DNA of 64,000 nt from Amia ocellicauda. Taxonomy: Eukaryota > Chordata > Actinopteri > Amiiformes > Amiidae. Within the stretch, counting starts at the first letter, position 1. Every line of letters starts with the position of its first letter. Location of the stretch: the NCBI RefSeq assembly GCF_036373705.1, contig NC_089850.1, positions 63,965,602-64,029,601 of the forward strand, in the 5' to 3' direction. A model generated the notes under the pieces. It did no database searches. It was not told the origin of the DNA and saw nothing but the letters and a program-made list of their open reading frames with translations. This document shows, in pieces, positions 10,498 through 25,700 of this stretch. The position numbers and the translations under genes are program-made.

Positions 10498-13400
10498 CTA
10501 GAGAGAGAGAGAGGGTTAATACAGACTCACTGACTGACTGAGCCCTCCCCCTCTCTCCTCTGTGTTCCCTCTCTCTCACTTGATGCTGTGAATCCACTCG
10601 TCCTTCTCCTCCGGCGTGGGGGCGGAGATGCGGTAGACCATGTGATTCCCCTCGACCACTCGGCCGTCAGCCTCCGTCTTGCAGGCCTTGATCAGCTGTC
10701 CTCTGTTGTTGGGGATGTAGAGCTCAAAACAGTTCTGCGGGAGAGAGGGAGGGTCACTACACACACACTGGACACTGCACACTACACACACACACACACT
10801 GGACAGTACATACTACACACACACTGGACACTGCACACACTACACACACACACTACACACACATACACTGGACACTGCGCACACTACACACACACTGGAC
10901 ACTGTGCACACTACACACACACACTGGACACTGCACACACTACACACACACACACTGGACACTGCACATACTACACACACACTAGACACTGCGCACACTA
11001 GACACTGCGCACACTACACACACACACTGGACACTACACACTACACACACACTGGACACTGCGCACAATACACAGTGGACACTGCGTGCACACACACACT
11101 GGACACTGCACACACTGCACACTGCACACTACACACACACACACTGGACACTGCGCACACTACACACACACACTGGACACTGCACACACACACACTGGAC
11201 ACTGCGCACACTACACACACACACTGGACACTGCACACACACACACTGGACACTGCACACACACACACTGGACACTGCGCACACTACACACACACACTGG
11301 ACACTGCGCACACTACACACACACACTGGACACTGCACACACTACACACACTGGACACTGCGCGCGTACACACACACTGGACACTGTGCACACTACACAC
11401 ACACACTGGACACTGCGCACGCACACTGGACACTGCGCATGCACACTGGACACTGCGCACGCACACTGGACACTGTGGGCACACACACTGGACACTGCGC
11501 ACACTACACTCACACACTGGACACTGCGCACACTACACACACACACTGGACACTGCACACACTACACACACACACTGGACACTGCACGCACTACACACAC
11601 ACTGCGTGCACACACTGGACACTGCACACACTACACACACACACTGGACACTGCACACACTACACACACACACTGGACACTGCGCACACTACACACACAC
11701 ACTGGACACTGCGCACACTACACACACACACTGGACACTGCGCACACACACACTGGACACTGCACACTACACACACACTAGACACTGCACACACTGGACA
11801 CTGCGCACACTACACACACACACTGGACACTGCACACACTACACACACACACTGGACACTGCGCGCGCACACACACACACTGGACACTGCACGCACTACA
11901 CACACACTGCGTGCACACACTGGACACTGCACACACTACACACACACACTGGACACTGCACACACTACACACACACACTGGACACTGCGCACACTACACA
12001 CACACACTGGACACTGCGCACACTACACACACACACTGGACACTGCGCACACACACACTGGACACTGCACACTACACACACACTAGACACTGCACACACT
12101 GGACACTGCGCACACTACACACACACACTGGACACTGCGCACGCACACTGGACACTGCGCACACACACTGGACACACACTGGACACTGTGGGCACACACA
12201 CTGGACACTGCGCACACTACACTCACACACTGGACACTGCGCACTACACACACTGGACACTGCACGCACTACACACACACACTGCGCACACTGCGCGTGC
12301 ACACACTGGACACTGCACAAACTACACACACACTGGACACCGCACAGTACACACACACACAGGACACTGCGCGCACACACACACAGGACACTACACACAC
12401 ACATACACACACACACTCTCACACAGAGGGAGAGCCACACAGAGACACACTCACAGGTTTCCTGGGGTCCTCCACCTCTCTGATGCTCAGGTTCTCCAGA
12501 GGGATGATCCCGCGTGGCTCCTTGTCCTGCAAACACAACAGCATCAGCATCACTGTTCACGTGTTTAGCATTGTTCAACACAATAGTTGAGTCAGTGCGT
12601 CGCAGCACAGCGTGTTTGTGTCAGTGCGTCGCAGCACAGCGTGTTTGTGTCAGTGCGTCGCAGCACAGCGCGTTTGTGTCAGTGCGTCGCAGCGCAGCAC
12701 GTCTGTCTCAGTGCGTCGCAGCGCAGTGTGCATCAGTTTCCTGTTCTGTGATGTTGTGTGCCAGTGAGTCACCGTTGTGTATTCAAAGTAGTACAGGCAG
12801 TTGTCAGTCAGGATGAACCAGCGTCTCTTCCAGGTCTTCACTCTGCCACCTGCACAACAACACAATGTCAGGCCACACGACACAGTGTCAGAGTAACAGA
12901 ACACACAATCAAAACCACACAACACACTAACACAGCAGTCGCCCCTCCCCCAGTCCCCTGCCCCTCTGTGTACGTACCTCCTGTAGAGTAAGCAGTGGGT
13001 GCAGAATGGAGAGAATCACAGGGAAGCAGCAGTGAGTCAGCAGAGAGAGAGAGAGGAGAGGGGGAGAGGAGGACAGGAGAGGGGAGATATTAGTAACACA
13101 GAAATAGCAAGGCACAAATTGTTAACCCCGCCCTAATCAAAACCAATAACCAATTATCAATTTGTGCAGAGCTAGAACACAGCAGAAAATCCCAGCATGC
13201 ACCACGACACAGTGACAGAAGCAAGGCATGATGGGAGAGAAAAGTCCAACCGTTGTTTATCTCGGGGAATCTGACAGACTGTACTGGCCTGGACATGTAC
13301 GGAGCTCTCACACAACTCTGGGGCGCCGTATGTGTCATTCGTAATTTCGTGCACATAATTCACATTTTGTCCCTCGAAATGCCATCTTATTTCGTGCTTG

Positions 13401-16400
13401 GCAATGTTTTTAATACAAATATTTAGTGACATAACAGATATGCGGGAGAAATTCACACAGATTTAATTGAAAAAGGAGGTTCTAGTGTTGAGTCTCTAGC
13501 CAACTATAGCAACACAATCACACAATCTGCACATACAGGATGCAGTGTGTGTGTCTGTACTGTACTGTGTGTGAATGTGTCTGTACTGTGTGTGTGTATG
13601 TGTCTGTACTGTGTGTGTCTAGTGTGTGTGTACTGTGTGTGTCTAGTGTGTGTGTACTGTGTGTGTCTAGTGTGTGTGTATGTGTCTGTACTGTGAGTGT
13701 CTGTACTGTGTGTGTGTGTCTGTGAGTCTGTACTGTGTGTCTGTACTGTGTGTGTGTATGTGTCTGTACTGTGTGTCTGTACTGTGTGTGTCTAGTGTGT
13801 GTGTCTGTACTGTGTGTGTGTGAGTCTGTACTGTGTGTGTCTAGTGTGTGTGTGTGTCTGTACTGTGTGTGTGTGAGTCTGTACTGTGTGTGTCTAGTGT
13901 GTGTGTGTGTCTGTACTGTGTATCTGTAAAGTGTGTGTCTGTACTGTACAGTGTGTGTGTCTGTACGGTGTATGTGTGGTTTGTGTAACACGTGTCAATG
14001 ACAGATAATATAGTGCCAGGTTGCTTTGTTGTATATAGGCGAGAGCTTTCACACTCATGCCCTGTTTCCACTGGCGGACACGTCCAGACATGTCCAGGTT
14101 TTGTGGCCGGTTAACTTTCTGCTGCCAGACGCGGCAGTAAGCATCCGTCACCCCACTGAGGAAATACTTCAGAAGCGAGATGTGTGCTGGACTTGATACA
14201 GACAGGGAAGAGATCAGATACATTATGTCGGAAGATATAATCTCAAGTGCCGTGTGTGATCAGGAAGAAATTACAGTTTTATTAGCAGCAGGGAGTGAAA
14301 TCCACGTACAGAAACAATAACTGCTTACAGTTAATATCCGAGTGCATTAAACACTTGGATTTCACAGGACCGGTGCAGTGCCGTGACTAGTTGAAAATAA
14401 ACTGAAGAATAATCGGATCGTAGCAGCCCATTTTTATAATATTTTATGAACAACTGGACGGTGTTTCAGGCTGTCGTTTTGTGAATGGTGTGCAGGTCTG
14501 TTGTATAACAGCCCCGCAGAGACAATCAGTATGGAGGCGAACACGATTCAGTTAACGTGCCCATTTACAAGTTAAATTAATGAATAAATAAGTACAGCAG
14601 ATCTGGGTTCCCTCTAGAACATTAAGGACTGGTTTAATAAATGCGTCCATAAACGCCATGACTGAAGCATGCACACTTTAATTCAATTAAACCTGCTATA
14701 TTGTAGCTGCTGTTACTGGATGATTAATCGTGAAACATGCTTTTTGTTTCATCTGTAACTTGGGCGTCTGCTAAGTAAATTAAAAATAATACGGCAGTTA
14801 CAAATCTGTAGTAAGTGTAATAAGTTAATAGAGTCAAGTTGTGTAATTTAAAATACATATCTACTAGCACAGGGATGGCAAACCTGTGGCACGCAGAGCC
14901 GTATAAGTGGGCATGCAAAGCAAGCGACTGTGCGTTTTTTAAGTAGTTTGTTTTTGTTTTTTGCCAGCCCGCCCCTCAATTGTCTCACCTGATTGGCACT
15001 TTGGAAAACCAGTCAGAATATTTGGCAGTGACGGCACTGGCCCCAGGTAATTGAGCAGCGCTCAAGTTATTTTCTGAATATTCATGTTTTAGGTCGAGTT
15101 CTTGTGTGCAGATTTTCACAGTTATGCGCAGAACTGCAGAATTCTCCGCTACCATTGGTGGAGCTGCGCAGATCTGAGCAGAACTGCGAAAAGCTGCATT
15201 TCACGGACAAGATGTTAATGTTCTGATTACTGTTTATGCTGCTGTGCAGCGCTCTGGGACCGGGAGGAAGAGGACAGAAACTGTAAGTCTGTGCTGTTGT
15301 GATTAGTTGTGGTCAGCAATGGACGTGTTTGTTGAACAAGCGGGGGAAAGCATTTAGTTTACCATTATCTCTTGTATCAAATTGAGAAATGGCTGCAATC
15401 ATTCATATTTAACACTCCGACAATTGAAAAACTTCATAAAGTTGGCAAAAGAAAGCTCTACATTCTCAAAAATAAATGATGCCTTTGATTTGTACATTTG
15501 TCCACACTCATACTCACGGTAGATTGATACCACTGCATCATTTTTGTCTTAAAACATAAGTGCCACACAATGTATATTAATGTACTAGTTTTAGTTATTT
15601 TACAAAATGTAAAAGCAGTAGATATTAAGTAAATATATGCTGAAAAAAACAAAGGTGCATTGGTAATGACTGAATGCAAACAAAATAAAATAATATGGAA
15701 GGGTTACTAATACAGCCAAATGAACAAACGTCTACTACTTGTGTGTAACGTCAGGGCAGTGGGAGAACCTGTGGGACTTAAGTTTTATCAGATCTCTAGA
15801 CTGACACCCACAGAAACATCCTTTCCATTGGTCAACACCAGCCCCAGGATCTGCAGCTGCACACTAGAGTGCAGACGCCAGGAAAGACGCAAAGTAAACG
15901 AACCGCACCCTCCTTTTCAAACGCAGCTCAGCTACGCAGCTCAGCTGCGCAGCTAAAAACCGCCTCTCACAACTCGTTTCCCCAAAAAATAATACTGTAA
16001 CTGATGCCCCGATTCCACCTCGGAGAGCAAATACAGGGTTAACTGTAGTAACAGTGTAGTAGAGCAGTGCTGTTCCAGTAGGGGCTGTGCTTTAGTAACA
16101 GTGTAGTAGAGCAGTGCTGTGACAGTAGGGGCTGTGCTGTAGTAACAGTGTAGTAGGGCAGTGCTGTGACAGTAGGGGCTGTGCTGTAGTAACAGTGTAG
16201 TAGAGCAGTGCTGTGACAGTACGGGCTGTGCTGTAGTAACAGTGTAGTAGGGCAGTGCTGTGACAGTAGGGGCTGTGCTGTAGTAACAGTGTAGTAGAGC
16301 AGTGCTGTGACAGTACGGGCTGTGCTGTAGTAACAGTGTATTGAAGCAGTGCTGTAGTGACAGTGCTGGTATAGGGGCAGTACACTATTTAAAGTGTCTC

Positions 16401-16670
16401 TGTGGCTGCAGGGCTCCCTCCCTCTATTTCTCTCTCCCTCCCTCTCACCCAGCTTGAGCAGCCAGCCCTCTCGGTCGGGGTTGAAGAAGGTGTGCGTCAG
16501 GTCGTTCCCATCGTCCTCTGGGATCTTGAACGGCTCGTTCTTAATGCTCTCGTACAGGTTCTGTAACATGAGGGGAGACTGTTACACACAGAGTAACACA
16601 CAGAGTAACACACAAGAAGTAAGCCCCCACACCCTGAGCAGATACTTCCCCTCCCTTGTTGATAAAACAC

Positions 16671-16708
<38 letters not shown>

Positions 16709-19700
16709 AGTAACACACACACACACAGTAACACAGAAACAAACACACACAGTAACACACACACAGTAACACAGAAACACACACAGACACACAGTAACAC
16801 ACTCACACACACACAGACACAGTAACACACACACAGACACACACAGTAACACAGAAACAAACACACACAGACACAGACACACAGTAACACACACACACAG
16901 TAACACACACACAGTAACACAGAAACACACAGACACACAGTAACACACACACACACACAGACACAGTAACACACACACACAGTAACACAGAAACACACAC
17001 ACACAGTAACACAGAAACACACACAGTAACACACACACAGTAACACACTCACAGTAACACACTCACACACACACTAACCCTGAGCAGATCCTCGGGCAGA
17101 TCCCCTCCCTCGTTGATGCCGCGGTTCATGCAGATGAAGCGCTCCAGGGGTGGCTTGTCGCGCACGTTGGGGTTGTGCAGACTGGTGTTCAGCATGATGA
17201 TGGCAAACGAGAGCACATAGCAGGTGTCTAAGAGAGGGAGAGAAGAGAGAGGGAGGGAGAGAGAGAGAGAGAGGTGTGTGTTACAGTGTGTACAGGTGTG
17301 TTTGTTGCAGTGTGTACAGGTGTGTACCTGTGCTGTGGAAGACCCCAGGGTTGCAGTGACACTATCTCTGTGTGTACAGAAATGTGTGTTGCAGTATCTA
17401 CAGGTGTGTGTGTGTGTGTACAGGTATGTGTGTTGCAGTATGTACAGGTGTGTGTGTGTACAGGTGTGCATGTACAGGTGTGTACCTGTGCTGTTGAAGA
17501 CCCCAGGGTTGCAGTGACAGTATCTGTGTGTGTACAGGTGTGCGTGTTGCAGTGTGTACAGGTGTGTGTGTTGCAGTGTGTACAGGTGTGTGTGTTGCAG
17601 TGTGTACAGGTGTGTACCTGTGCTGTGGAAGACCCCAGGGTTGCAGTGACACTATCTCTGTGTGTACAGGTGTGTGTGTTGCAGTGTGTACAGGTGTGTG
17701 TGTTGCAGTGTGTACAGGTGTGTACCTGTGCTGTGGAAGACCCCAGGGTTGCAGTGACAGTATCTGTGTGTGTACAGGTGTGTGTGTTGCAGTGTGTACA
17801 GGTGTGTGTGTTGCAGTGTGTACAGGTGTGTGTGTTGCAGTGTGTACAGGTGTGCGTGTTGCAGTGTGTACAGGTGTGAGTGTTGCAGTGTGTACAGGTG
17901 TGTGTGTTGCAGTGTGTACAGGTGTGTACCTGTGCTGTGGAAGACCCCAGGGTTGCAGTGACACTATCTCTGTGTGTACAGAAATGTGTGTTGCAGTATG
18001 TACAGGTGTGTGTGTGTGTGTACAGGTATGTGTGTTGCAGTATGTACAGGTGTGTGTGTGTACAGGTGTGCATGTACAGGTGTGTACCTGTGCTGTTGAA
18101 GACCCCAGGGTTGCAGTGACAGTATCTGTGTGTGTACAGGTGTGCGTGTTGCAGTGTGTACAGGTGTGTGTGTTGCAGTGTGTACAGGTGTGTGTGTTGC
18201 AGTGTGTACAGGTGTGTACCTGTGCTGTGGAAGACCCCAGGGTTGCAGTGACACTATCTCTGTGTGTACAGGTGTGTGTGTTGCAGTGTGTACAGGTGTG
18301 TACCTGTGCTGTGGAAGACCCCAGGGTTGCAGTGACAGTATCTGTGTGTGTACAGGTGTGCGTGTTGCAGTGTGTACAGGTGTGAGTGTTGCAGTGTGTA
18401 CAGGTGTGTGTGTTGCAGTGTGTACAGGTGTGTACCTGTGCTGTGGAAGACCCCAGGGTTGCAGTGACACTATCTCTGTGTGTACAGGTGTGTGTGTTGC
18501 AGTGTGTACAGGTGTGTGTGTTGCAGTGTGTACAGGTGTGTACCTGTGCTGTGGAAGACCCCAGGGTTGCAGTGACACTATCTCTGTGTGTACAGAAATG
18601 TGTGTTGCAGCGTGTACAGGTGTGTACCTGTGCTGTGGAAGACCCCAGGGTTGCAGTGACAGTATCTGTGTGTGTACAGGTGTGTGTGTGTTGCAGTGTG
18701 TACAGGTGTGCATGTTGCAGTGTGTACAGGTGTGCGTGTTGCAGTGTGTACAGGTGTGTGTGTTGCAGTGTGTACAGGTGTGTGTGTTGCAGTGTGTACA
18801 GGTGTGTACCTGTGCTGTGGAAGACCCCAGGGTTGCAGTGACACTATCTCTGTGTGTACAGGTGTGTGTGTTGCAGTGTGTACAGGTGTGTGTGTTGCAG
18901 TGTGTACAGGTGTGCGTGTACAGGTGTGTACCTGTGCTGTGGAAGACCCCAGGGTTGCAGTGACAGTATCTCTGAGCGAACGCCTCCATCATCCTGTCAA
19001 TCTTCTGAGCTTCACCAGGTAACCGGAAACTCCACAGGAACTGCCTGATACACAACACAGTGATACACAACACACAGACACAAAACACTACAAATACACA
19101 ACACACAGTTACAAAACACTACACACACACACGGATACACAACACACACAGTTACAAAACACTACACACACACACACGGATACACAACACAGTTACAAAA
19201 CACTACATACACACATACACAACACACCGTTACAGAACACTACACACAGTGATACACAACACAGTTACAAAACACTATACAAACACAGATACAAAACACT
19301 ACACACACACAGATACACAACACAGTTACACAACACTACACACACACTGATGCACAACACAAAAATAACATGAGACACACACAAAGCCAGACAGAGACTC
19401 ACACACTCCTCACACATACACACACAGAGCCACACAGACACACACAGAGCCAAACAGACACACAGAGACACACTCACCTCAGAGCCACACAGAAACACAC
19501 TCACCTCAGAGCCACACAGATACATACTCACCTCAGAGCCACACAGACACACAGAGACACACTCACCTCAGAGCCACACACAGACACACTCACCTCAGAG
19601 CCACACAGACACACACTCACCTCAGAGCCACACAGAGACACAGACACACTCACCTCAGAGCCACACAGACACACACTCACCTCAGAGCCACACAGACACA

Positions 19701-22700
19701 CAGAGACACACTCACCTCAGAGCCACACAGACACACACTCACCTCAGAGCCACACAGACACACAGAGACACACTCACCTCAGAGCCACACAGAGACACAG
19801 AGACACACTCACCTCAGAGCCACACAGACACACAGAGACACACTCACCTCAGAGCCACACAGACACACACTCACCTCAGAGCCACACAGACACACACTCA
19901 CCTCAGAGCCACACAGACACACACTCACCTCAGAGCCACACAGACACACACTCACCTCAGAGCCACACAGACACACTCACCTCAGAGCCACACAGAGACA
20001 CAAATACACACTCACCTCAGAGCCACACAGACACACAGACACACTCACCTCAGAGCCACACAGACACACACTCACCTCAGAGTCACACGGACACACACTC
20101 ACCTCAGAGCCACACAGAGACACAGACACACACTCACCTCAGAGCCACACAGAGACACAGACACACACTCACCTCAGAGCCACACAGAGACACAGACACT
20201 CACTCACCTCAGAGCTACACACTCACCTCAGAGCCACACAGACACACACTCACCTCAGAGCCACACAGACACACAGAGACACACTCACCTCAGAGCCACA
20301 CAGACACACACTCACCTCAGAGCCACACAGACACACACTCACCTCAGAGCCACACAGACACACACTCACCTCAGAGCCACACAGAGACACAGAGACACAC
20401 TCACCTCAGAGCCACACAGACACACACTCACCTCAGAGCCACACAGAGACACAGAGACACACTCACCTCAGAGCCACACAGACACACACTCACCTCAGAG
20501 CCACACAGACACACACTCACCTCAGAGCCACAGACACACAGATACATACTCACCTCAGAGACACACAAAGACACAGATATACACTCACCTCAGAGCCACA
20601 CAGACACACACTCACCTCAGAGCCACACAGACACACACTCACCTCAGAGCCACACAGACACACAGAGACACACTCACCTCAGAGCCACACAGACACACAC
20701 TCACCTCAGAGCCACACAGAGACACAGACACACACTCACCTCAGAGCCACAAAGAGACACACTCACCTCAGAGCCACAAAGAGACACACTCACCTCAGAG
20801 CCACACAGAGACACAAATACACACTCACCTCAGAGCCACACAGACACACACTCACCTCAGAGTCACACAGACACACACTCACCTCAGAGCCACACAGACA
20901 CACACTCACCTCAGAGCCACACAGAGACACAAATACACACTCACCTCAGAGCCACACAGACACACAGACACACTCACCTCAGAGCCACACAGACACACAC
21001 TCACCTCAGAGCCACAAAGAGACACACTCACCTCAGAGCCACACAGAGACACAAATACACACTCACCTCAGAGCCACACAGACACACACTCACCTCAGAG
21101 TCACACAGACACACACTCACCTCAGAGTCACACAGACACACACTCACCTCAGAGCCACACAGAGACACAAATACATACTCACCTCAGAGCCACACAGACA
21201 CACAGACACACTCACCTCAGAGCCACACAGACACACACTCACCTCAGAGCCACACAGACACACACTCACTTCAAAGCCACACAGAGACACAGACACACAC
21301 TCACCTCAGAGCCACACAGAGACACAGACACTCAGTCACCTCAGAGCTACACACTCACCTCAGAGCCACACAGAGACACAAATACATACTCACCTCAGAG
21401 CCACACAGACACACAGACACACTCACCTCAGAGCCACACAGACACACACTCACCTCAGAGCCACACAGACACACAGAGACACACTCACCTCAGAGCCACA
21501 CAGACACACTCACCTCAGAGCCACACAGACACACACTCACCTCAGAGCCACACAGAGACACAGACACACACTCACCTCAGAGCAACACAGACACACACTC
21601 ACCTCAGAGCTACACACTCACTTCAGAGCCACACAGACACACACTCACCTCAGAGCCACACAGACACACAGACACACACTCACCTCAGAGCCACACAGAC
21701 ACACACTCACCTCAGAGCCACACAGACACACACTCACCTCAGAGCCACACAAATACACACTCACTTCAGAGCCACACAGAGACACAGACACACACTCACC
21801 TCAGAGCCACACAGAGACACACTCACCTCAGAGCTACACACTCACCTCAGAGCCACACAGACACACACTCACCTCAGAGCCACACAGACACACAGAGACA
21901 CACTCACCTCAGAGCCACACAGACACACTCACCTCAGAGCCACACAGACACACAGAGACACACTCACCTCAGAGCCACACAGACACACACTCACCTCAGA
22001 GCCACAGAGACACACAGAGACAGACACACACTCACCTCAGAGCCACACAGACACACACTCACCTCAGAGCCACACACTCACCTCAGAGCCACACACTCAC
22101 CTCAGAGCCACACAGAGACACAGAGACACACTCACCTCAGAGCCACACAGACACACAGACACACACTCACCTCAGAGCCACATAGACACACACTCACCTC
22201 AGAGCCACACAGAGACACACTCACCTCAGAGCCACACAGAGACACACTCACCTCAGAGCCACACAGACACACAGATACACACTCACCTCAGAGCCACACA
22301 GACACACGGACACACACTCACCTCAGAGCCACACAGACACACAGACACACTCACCTCAGAGCCACACAGACACACGGACACACACTCACCTCAGAGCCAC
22401 ACAGAGACACAGACACACACTCACCTCAGAGCCACAGACACAGACACACACTCACCTCAGAGCCACAAAGAGACACAGACACACACTCACCTCAGAGCGA
22501 CACAGACACACACTCACCTCAGAGTCACACAGACACACACAGAGCCAAACAGACACACAGAGCCACACAGACACACACTCACCTCAGAGCCACACAGAGA
22601 CACAGACACACACTCACCTCAGAGCCACAGACACAGACACACACTCACCTCAGAGCCACAAAGAGACACAGACACACACTCACCTCAGAGCCACACAGAC

Positions 22701-25700
22701 ACACACTCACCTCAGAGCCACACAGAGACACACTCACCTCAGAGCCACACAGACACACACTCACCTCAGAGCCACACAGAGACACACTCACCTCAGAGCC
22801 ACACAGACACACACTCACCTCAGAGCCACACAGACACACACTCACCTCAGAGCCACACAGACGCACAGATACACACTCACCTCAGAGCGACACAGACACA
22901 CACTCACCTCAGAGCCACACAGACACACACTCACCTCAGAGCCACACAGACACACAGACACACACTCACCTCAGAGCCACACAGACACACACTCACCTCA
23001 GAGCCACAAAGAGACACACTCACCTCAGAGCCACACAGACACACACTCACCTCAGAGCCACAAAGAGACACAGATACACACTCACCTCAGAGCCACACAG
23101 ACACACACTCACCTCAGAGCCACACAGACACACACTCACCTCAGAGCCACACAGACACACACTCACCTCACAGCCACAAAGAGACACACTCACCTCAGAG
23201 CCACATAGACACACACTCACCTCAGAGCTACACAGACACACAGACACACACTCACCTCAGAGCCACACAGACATACAGACACACAGAGACACACTCACCT
23301 CAGAGCCACACAGACACACACTCACCTCAGAGCCACACAGACACACACTCACCTCAGAGCCACAGACACACAGATACACAGTCACCTCAGAGACACAGAT
23401 ACACACTCACCTCAGAGCCACACAGACACACACTCACCTCAGAGCCACACAGAGACACAGACACACACTCACCTCAGAGCCACACAGACACACAGACACA
23501 CACTCACCTCAGAGCCACACAGACACACACTCACCTCAGAGTCACACAAACACACACTCACCTCATAGCCACACAGACACACTCACCTCTGAGACACACA
23601 GACACACACTCACCTCAGAGCTACACACTCACCTCAGGGCCACACAGACACACACTCACCTCAGAGCCACACACTCACCTCAGAGCCACACAGACACACA
23701 GAGACACACTCACCTCAGAGCCACACAGACACACACTCACCTCAGAGCCACACAGACACACACTGACCTCAGAGCCACACAGAGACACACTCACCTCAGA
23801 GCCACACAGACACAAAGACACACACTCACCTCATAGCCACACAGAGACACACTCACCTCAGAGACACACTGACACACACTCACCTCAGAGCTACACACTC
23901 ACCTCAGGGCCACACAGACACACACTCACCTCAGAGCCACACAGACACAAAGACACACACTCACCTCATAGCCACACAGAGACACACTCACCTCAGAGCC
24001 ACACACTCACCTCAGAGCTACACAGAGACACACTCACCTCAGAGCCACACACTCACCTCAGAGCTACACAGAGACACACTCTCCTCAGAGCCACAGACAC
24101 ACTCTTCTCAGAGCCACACAGAGACACAGACACACACTCACCTCAGAGCCACACAGATACACACTCACCTCAGAGTCACACAAACACACACTCACCTCAT
24201 AGCCACACAGACACACTCACCTCTGAGACACACAGACACACAGACACACACTCACCTCAGAGCCACACAGACACACAGACACACACTCACCTCAGAGCCA
24301 CACAGACACACACTCACCTCAGAGTCACACAGACACACAGACACACTCACCTCAGAGCCACACAGACACACACTCACCTCAGAGCCACACAGAGACACAG
24401 ACACACACTCACCTCAGAGCCACACAGACACACAGACACACACTCACCTCAGAGCCACACAGACACACACTCACCTCAGAGTCACACAAACACACACTCA
24501 CCTCATAGCCACACAGACACACTCACCTCTGAGACACACAGACACACACTCACCTCAGAGCTACACACTCACCTCAGGGCCACACAGACACACACTCACC
24601 TCAGAGCCACACAGACACACAGACACACACTCACCTCAGAGCCACACACTCACCTCAGAGCCACACAGAGACACAGATACACACTCACCTCAGAGCCACA
24701 CAGAGACACACTCACCTCAGAGTCACACAAACACACACTCACCTCATAGCCACACAGACACACTCACCTCAGAGTCACACAGACACACAGACACACTCAC
24801 CTCAGAGCCACACAGACACACACTCACCTCAGAGCCACACAGAGACACAGACACACACTCACCTCAGAGCCACACAGACACACAGACACACACTCACCTC
24901 AGAGCCACACAGACACACACTCACCTCAGAGTCACACAAACACACACTCACCTCATAGCCACACAGACACACTCACCTCTGAGACACACAGACACACACT
25001 CACCTCAGAGCTACACACTCACCTCAGGGCCACACAGACACACACTCACCTCAGAGCCACACACTCACCTCAGAGCCACACAGACACACAGAGACACACT
25101 CACCTCAGAGCCACACAGACACACACTCACCTCAGAGCCACACAGACACACACTGACCTCAGAGCCACACAGAGACACACTCACCTCAGAGCCACACAGA
25201 CACAAAGACACACACTCACCTCATAGCCACACAGAGACACACTCACCTCAGAGACACACTGACACACACTCACCTCAGAGCTACACACTCACCTCAGGGC
25301 CACACAGACACACACTCACCTCAGAGCCACACAGACACAAAGACACACACTCACCTCATAGCCACACAGAGACACACTCACCTCAGAGCCACACACTCAC
25401 CTCAGAGCTACACAGAGACACACTCACCTCAGAGCCACACACTCACCTCAGAGCTACACAGAGACACACTCTCCTCAGAGCCACAGACACACTCTTCTCA
25501 GAGCCACACAGAGACACAGACACACACTCACCTCAGAGCCACACAGATACACACTCACCTCAGAGTCACACAAACACACACTCACCTCATAGCCACACAG
25601 ACACACTCACCTCTGAGACACACAGACACACACTCACCTCAGAGCTACACACTCACCTCAGGGCCACACAGACACACACTCACCTCAGAGCCACACAGAC

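Noticed and set aside
10588..12568. Long Thr-His-Trp and Cys-Val repeat frames in intron 10 on both strands
   Set aside because: They follow exactly the minisatellite periodicity and cover intron sequence of a reconstructed gene.
19370..23836. A 1488-codon plus-strand open frame of Thr-His-Ser-Pro-Gln-Ser repeats
   Set aside because: The satellite unit of 27 bases is a multiple of three and lacks stops in this frame. There is no start context, composition or conservation supporting a protein, and it is antisense to CYTH2.
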